A program made the position numbers and the translations under genes. From assembly GCA_023454395.1 (NCBI GenBank), contig JAEYFY010000103.1, forward strand, positions 1 to 7,521: a stretch of 7,521 nucleotides of DNA, read 5' to 3'. The notes beneath the pieces are model-generated. The model worked only from the letters and a program-made list of their open reading frames with translations, did not search any database and was not told where the DNA came from. Positions 6,179 to 7,521 of this stretch are shown here, in pieces; position 1 is the stretch's first letter; the number at the start of each line of letters is the position of its first letter. The DNA is from Pseudomonadota bacterium. Lineage in GTDB: Bacteria; Pseudomonadota; Gammaproteobacteria; Enterobacterales; Enterobacteriaceae.

Positions 6179-6198
6179 ATTAAGCAACATTAAGCAAC
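6179..6198. repeat. Perfect 10-bp tandem duplication after deoD
   Basis: ATTAAGCAAC occurs twice, back to back, between the terminator hairpin and the deoD stop. It is non-coding and looks like a small duplication; I see no function. Confidence 0.7.
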
Positions 6199-6210
6199 GA
6201 GATGTATTGA

Positions 6211-6927
6211 TTAGTCTTCTAATAACAGAACAGATTCTAATGCAATTTCAATCATTTCGTTAAAAGTCGTTTGGCGCTCTTCTGCTGTAGTTTGTGTCCC
6301 TTTTTTGATGTGATCAGAGACAGTACAAATAGTCAGTGCTCTTGCACCATATTCAGCAGCAACACCATAGATACCAGCAGCTTCCATTTCAACACCAAGG
6401 ATGCCGTATTTTTCCATAACATCAAACATTTCTGGATCTGGTGAGTAGAACAGATCAGCAGAGAAGATATTACCAACACGAACTTTAATATCTTTTGCTT
6501 TAGCTGCAGATACTGCATTTTGAACTAATTCAAAATCTGCAATAGCAGCGAAGTCTTGGTCTTTGAAACGCAGACGGTTAACTTTAGAGTCTGTACATGC
6601 ACCCATACCGATAACAACATCACGTAATTCAACGTCTGGTAATACTGCACCACATGAGCCAACACGGATGATCACTTTTACGCCGAAATCAGTAATTAAT
6701 TCTTTTGCGTAAATTGAGCAAGAAGGAATACCCATGCCGTGACCCATAACAGAAATCTTACGGCCTTTATACGTACCTGTAAAACCTAACATACCACGAA
6801 CGTTATTTACTTGACGGACATCTTGTAAAAAAGTTTCAGCGATGTATTTAGCACGAAGCGGATCGCCCGGCATTAAAACGACATCAGCAAAATCGCCCAT
6901 TTCTGCGTTAATATGAGGGGTAGCCAT
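6211..6927 (-). CDS. deoD: Purine nucleoside phosphorylase DeoD
   Basis: DeoD splits purine (deoxy)ribonucleosides with phosphate into the free base and (deoxy)ribose 1-phosphate. It is a cytoplasmic homohexamer in E. coli and serves nucleoside catabolism and salvage. The 238-residue product follows the E. coli protein (239) almost throughout, beginning [20 protein letters not shown]. All active-site residues known from the E. coli enzyme are present (numbering with Met; E. coli literature numbers are one lower): His5, Arg25, Arg44, Arg88, Ser91, Glu180-Met181-Glu182, Asp205 and Arg218. The C-terminus is slightly divergent (LLLED). A strong AAGGAAG ribosome binding site (6932-6938) precedes the ATG. 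It lies 77 nt after deoB on the same strand, as in deoCABD, and is probably the last gene because a terminator follows. In E. coli the operon is controlled by DeoR, CytR and CRP from promoters upstream of deoC, outside this window. Confidence 0.98.
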   Translation of the reverse strand: MATPHINAEMGDFADVVLMPGDPLRAKYIAETFLQDVRQVNNVRGMLGFTGTYKGRKISVMGHGMGIPSCSIYAKELITDFGVKVIIRVGSCGAVLPDVELRDVVIGMGACTDSKVNRLRFKDQDFAAIADFELVQNAVSAAKAKDIKVRVGNIFSADLFYSPDPEMFDVMEKYGILGVEMEAAGIYGVAAEYGARALTICTVSDHIKKGTQTTAEERQTTFNEMIEIALESVLLLED

Positions 6928-6968
6928 AACTCTTCCTTTTAATTAATCTTTTTACTATTTAAATATTA

Positions 6969-6998
6969 TTCGGTAGATATATTGCTATACCTACCGAA
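6969..6998. repeat. Inverted repeat in the deoB-deoD gap
   Basis: TTCGGTAG (6969-6976) and CTACCGAA (6991-6998) form an 8-bp stem. After one A-C mismatch a further 4 bp (TATA/TATA) can pair, leaving a 4-nt loop. In the deo transcript it lies just after the deoB stop. No run of U follows, so it is unlikely to be a full terminator; an RNA-stabilising or processing hairpin, or a regulator site, is more plausible. Confidence 0.6.
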
Positions 6999-7004
6999 AT
7001 AAAA

Positions 7005-7521
7005 TTAGAACATCGCTTTACCGTAATCGACTGGTGATAAACCGAAGTATTTCACGACAGTTTGACCGATATCCGCGAAGGTTTCACGATGACCTAATGA
7101 ACCTGGTTTAACTTTAGGACCATAAACCAGAACAGGAATGTGCTCACGAGTATGATCAGAACCTGACCAAGTTGGGTCACAACCGTGGTCTGCTGTTAAA
7201 ATAAGAATGTCATCTTCTTTTACCAGTTCCATCAGTTCTGGTAAGCGACGATCGAATAACTCAAGTGCTTCACCATAACCTACAACATCACGACGGTGAC
7301 CGTAAGAAGAGTCAAAATCAACAAAGTTGGTAAAGACGATGGTGTTATCACCCGCAAGTTTCATTTCTTCAAGTGTCGCATCAAACAGAGCATTAATACC
7401 CGTTGCTTTCACTTTCTTAGTGATACCTACGTTTGCGTAGATGTCAGCAATTTTACCGATAGAAACAACGTGGCCTTGTTTTTCATCAACCAGTTTTTTC
7501 AACATAGTTGGTGCTGGTGGC
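7005..7521 (-). CDS. deoB: Phosphopentomutase DeoB, C-terminal part
   Basis: The gene runs off the right edge; 171 complete codons are visible, about two fifths of the 407-residue E. coli enzyme. DeoB interconverts (deoxy)ribose 1-phosphate and 5-phosphate in the cytoplasm, linking nucleoside phosphorylases such as DeoD to DeoC aldolase and central metabolism. It belongs to the alkaline phosphatase superfamily and binds two Mn2+ ions. Metal-ligand motifs of this half are intact: FDSSYGH (Asp and His), TADHG (Asp-His) and DHTREH (His). The C-terminus reads YGKAMF as in E. coli. The ATG at 7503-7505 is an internal methionine, not the start, because the frame continues upstream as PPAPT, matching the E. 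coli protein. The N-terminal phosphorylated Thr and remaining metal ligand are outside the window. The gene is co-directional with deoD, 77 nt apart. Confidence 0.97.
   Translation of the reverse strand, partial: PPAPTMLKKLVDEKQGHVVSIGKIADIYANVGITKKVKATGINALFDATLEEMKLAGDNTIVFTNFVDFDSSYGHRRDVVGYGEALELFDRRLPELMELVKEDDILILTADHGCDPTWSGSDHTREHIPVLVYGPKVKPGSLGHRETFADIGQTVVKYFGLSPVDYGKAMF

Noticed and set aside
7503..7505. ATG as the start of deoB
   Set aside because: The frame stays open to the window edge and the upstream residues PPAPT match the interior of E. coli DeoB, so the methionine is internal.

Overview
The window looks like chromosomal DNA from an AT-rich member of the Enterobacterales, most likely Proteus or a close Morganellaceae relative. 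The DeoD protein matches the E. coli enzyme as I recall it almost residue for residue. The DeoB fragment is equally close, and an 88-residue YbiI protein has the E. coli length and the same C-terminus. Codon usage and intergenic DNA are much more AT-rich than in E. coli. The genus is inferred; no rRNA or other marker is present. I see no tRNA, rRNA, insertion sequence, phage gene, CRISPR array or toxin-antitoxin pair.

Region 1 (1-2770, + strand) is the 3' end of a compact sugar-use operon. It holds the C-terminal end of a ROK-family sugar kinase or regulator, a 433-residue TIM-barrel protein resembling uncharacterised glycoside hydrolases, and a 386-residue MFS permease that looks like the fucose-permease type. 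Gaps are 39 and 27 nt, each gene has its own Shine-Dalgarno, and the operon ends in a strong hairpin terminator. Import, cleavage and phosphorylation of an unknown carbohydrate is the natural reading, but the substrate cannot be read from the sequence.

Region 2 (2771-3220) is a single gene for a small DksA/TraR-type zinc finger protein (ybiI) with its own putative promoter. A long imperfect hairpin follows it and can terminate transcription from both sides.

Region 3 (3220-5667) holds a minus-strand group II PLP-dependent amino acid decarboxylase of unknown substrate. Its real start is a GTG at 4974, not the upstream ATG at 5034. Upstream lies a roughly 690-bp AT-rich intergenic region with a perfect-core CRP site, a palindrome in the likely leader and two pairs of short direct repeats. 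This is the most heavily 'regulated looking' DNA in the window.

Region 4 (5668-6175) is one plus-strand gene for a small exported protein of unknown function with a clear signal peptide and two cysteines. It ends in a bidirectional terminator shared with the deo operon.

Region 5 (6176-7521, minus strand) is the end of the deo nucleoside catabolism operon: the C-terminal part of deoB (phosphopentomutase), then deoD (purine nucleoside phosphorylase). The order is as in E. coli deoCABD, with an inverted repeat in the 77-nt gap.

No wholly new system is evident. The best candidates for new biology are the sugar operon with its CxCxxC-bearing hydrolase-like protein, and the CRP-linked orphan decarboxylase.
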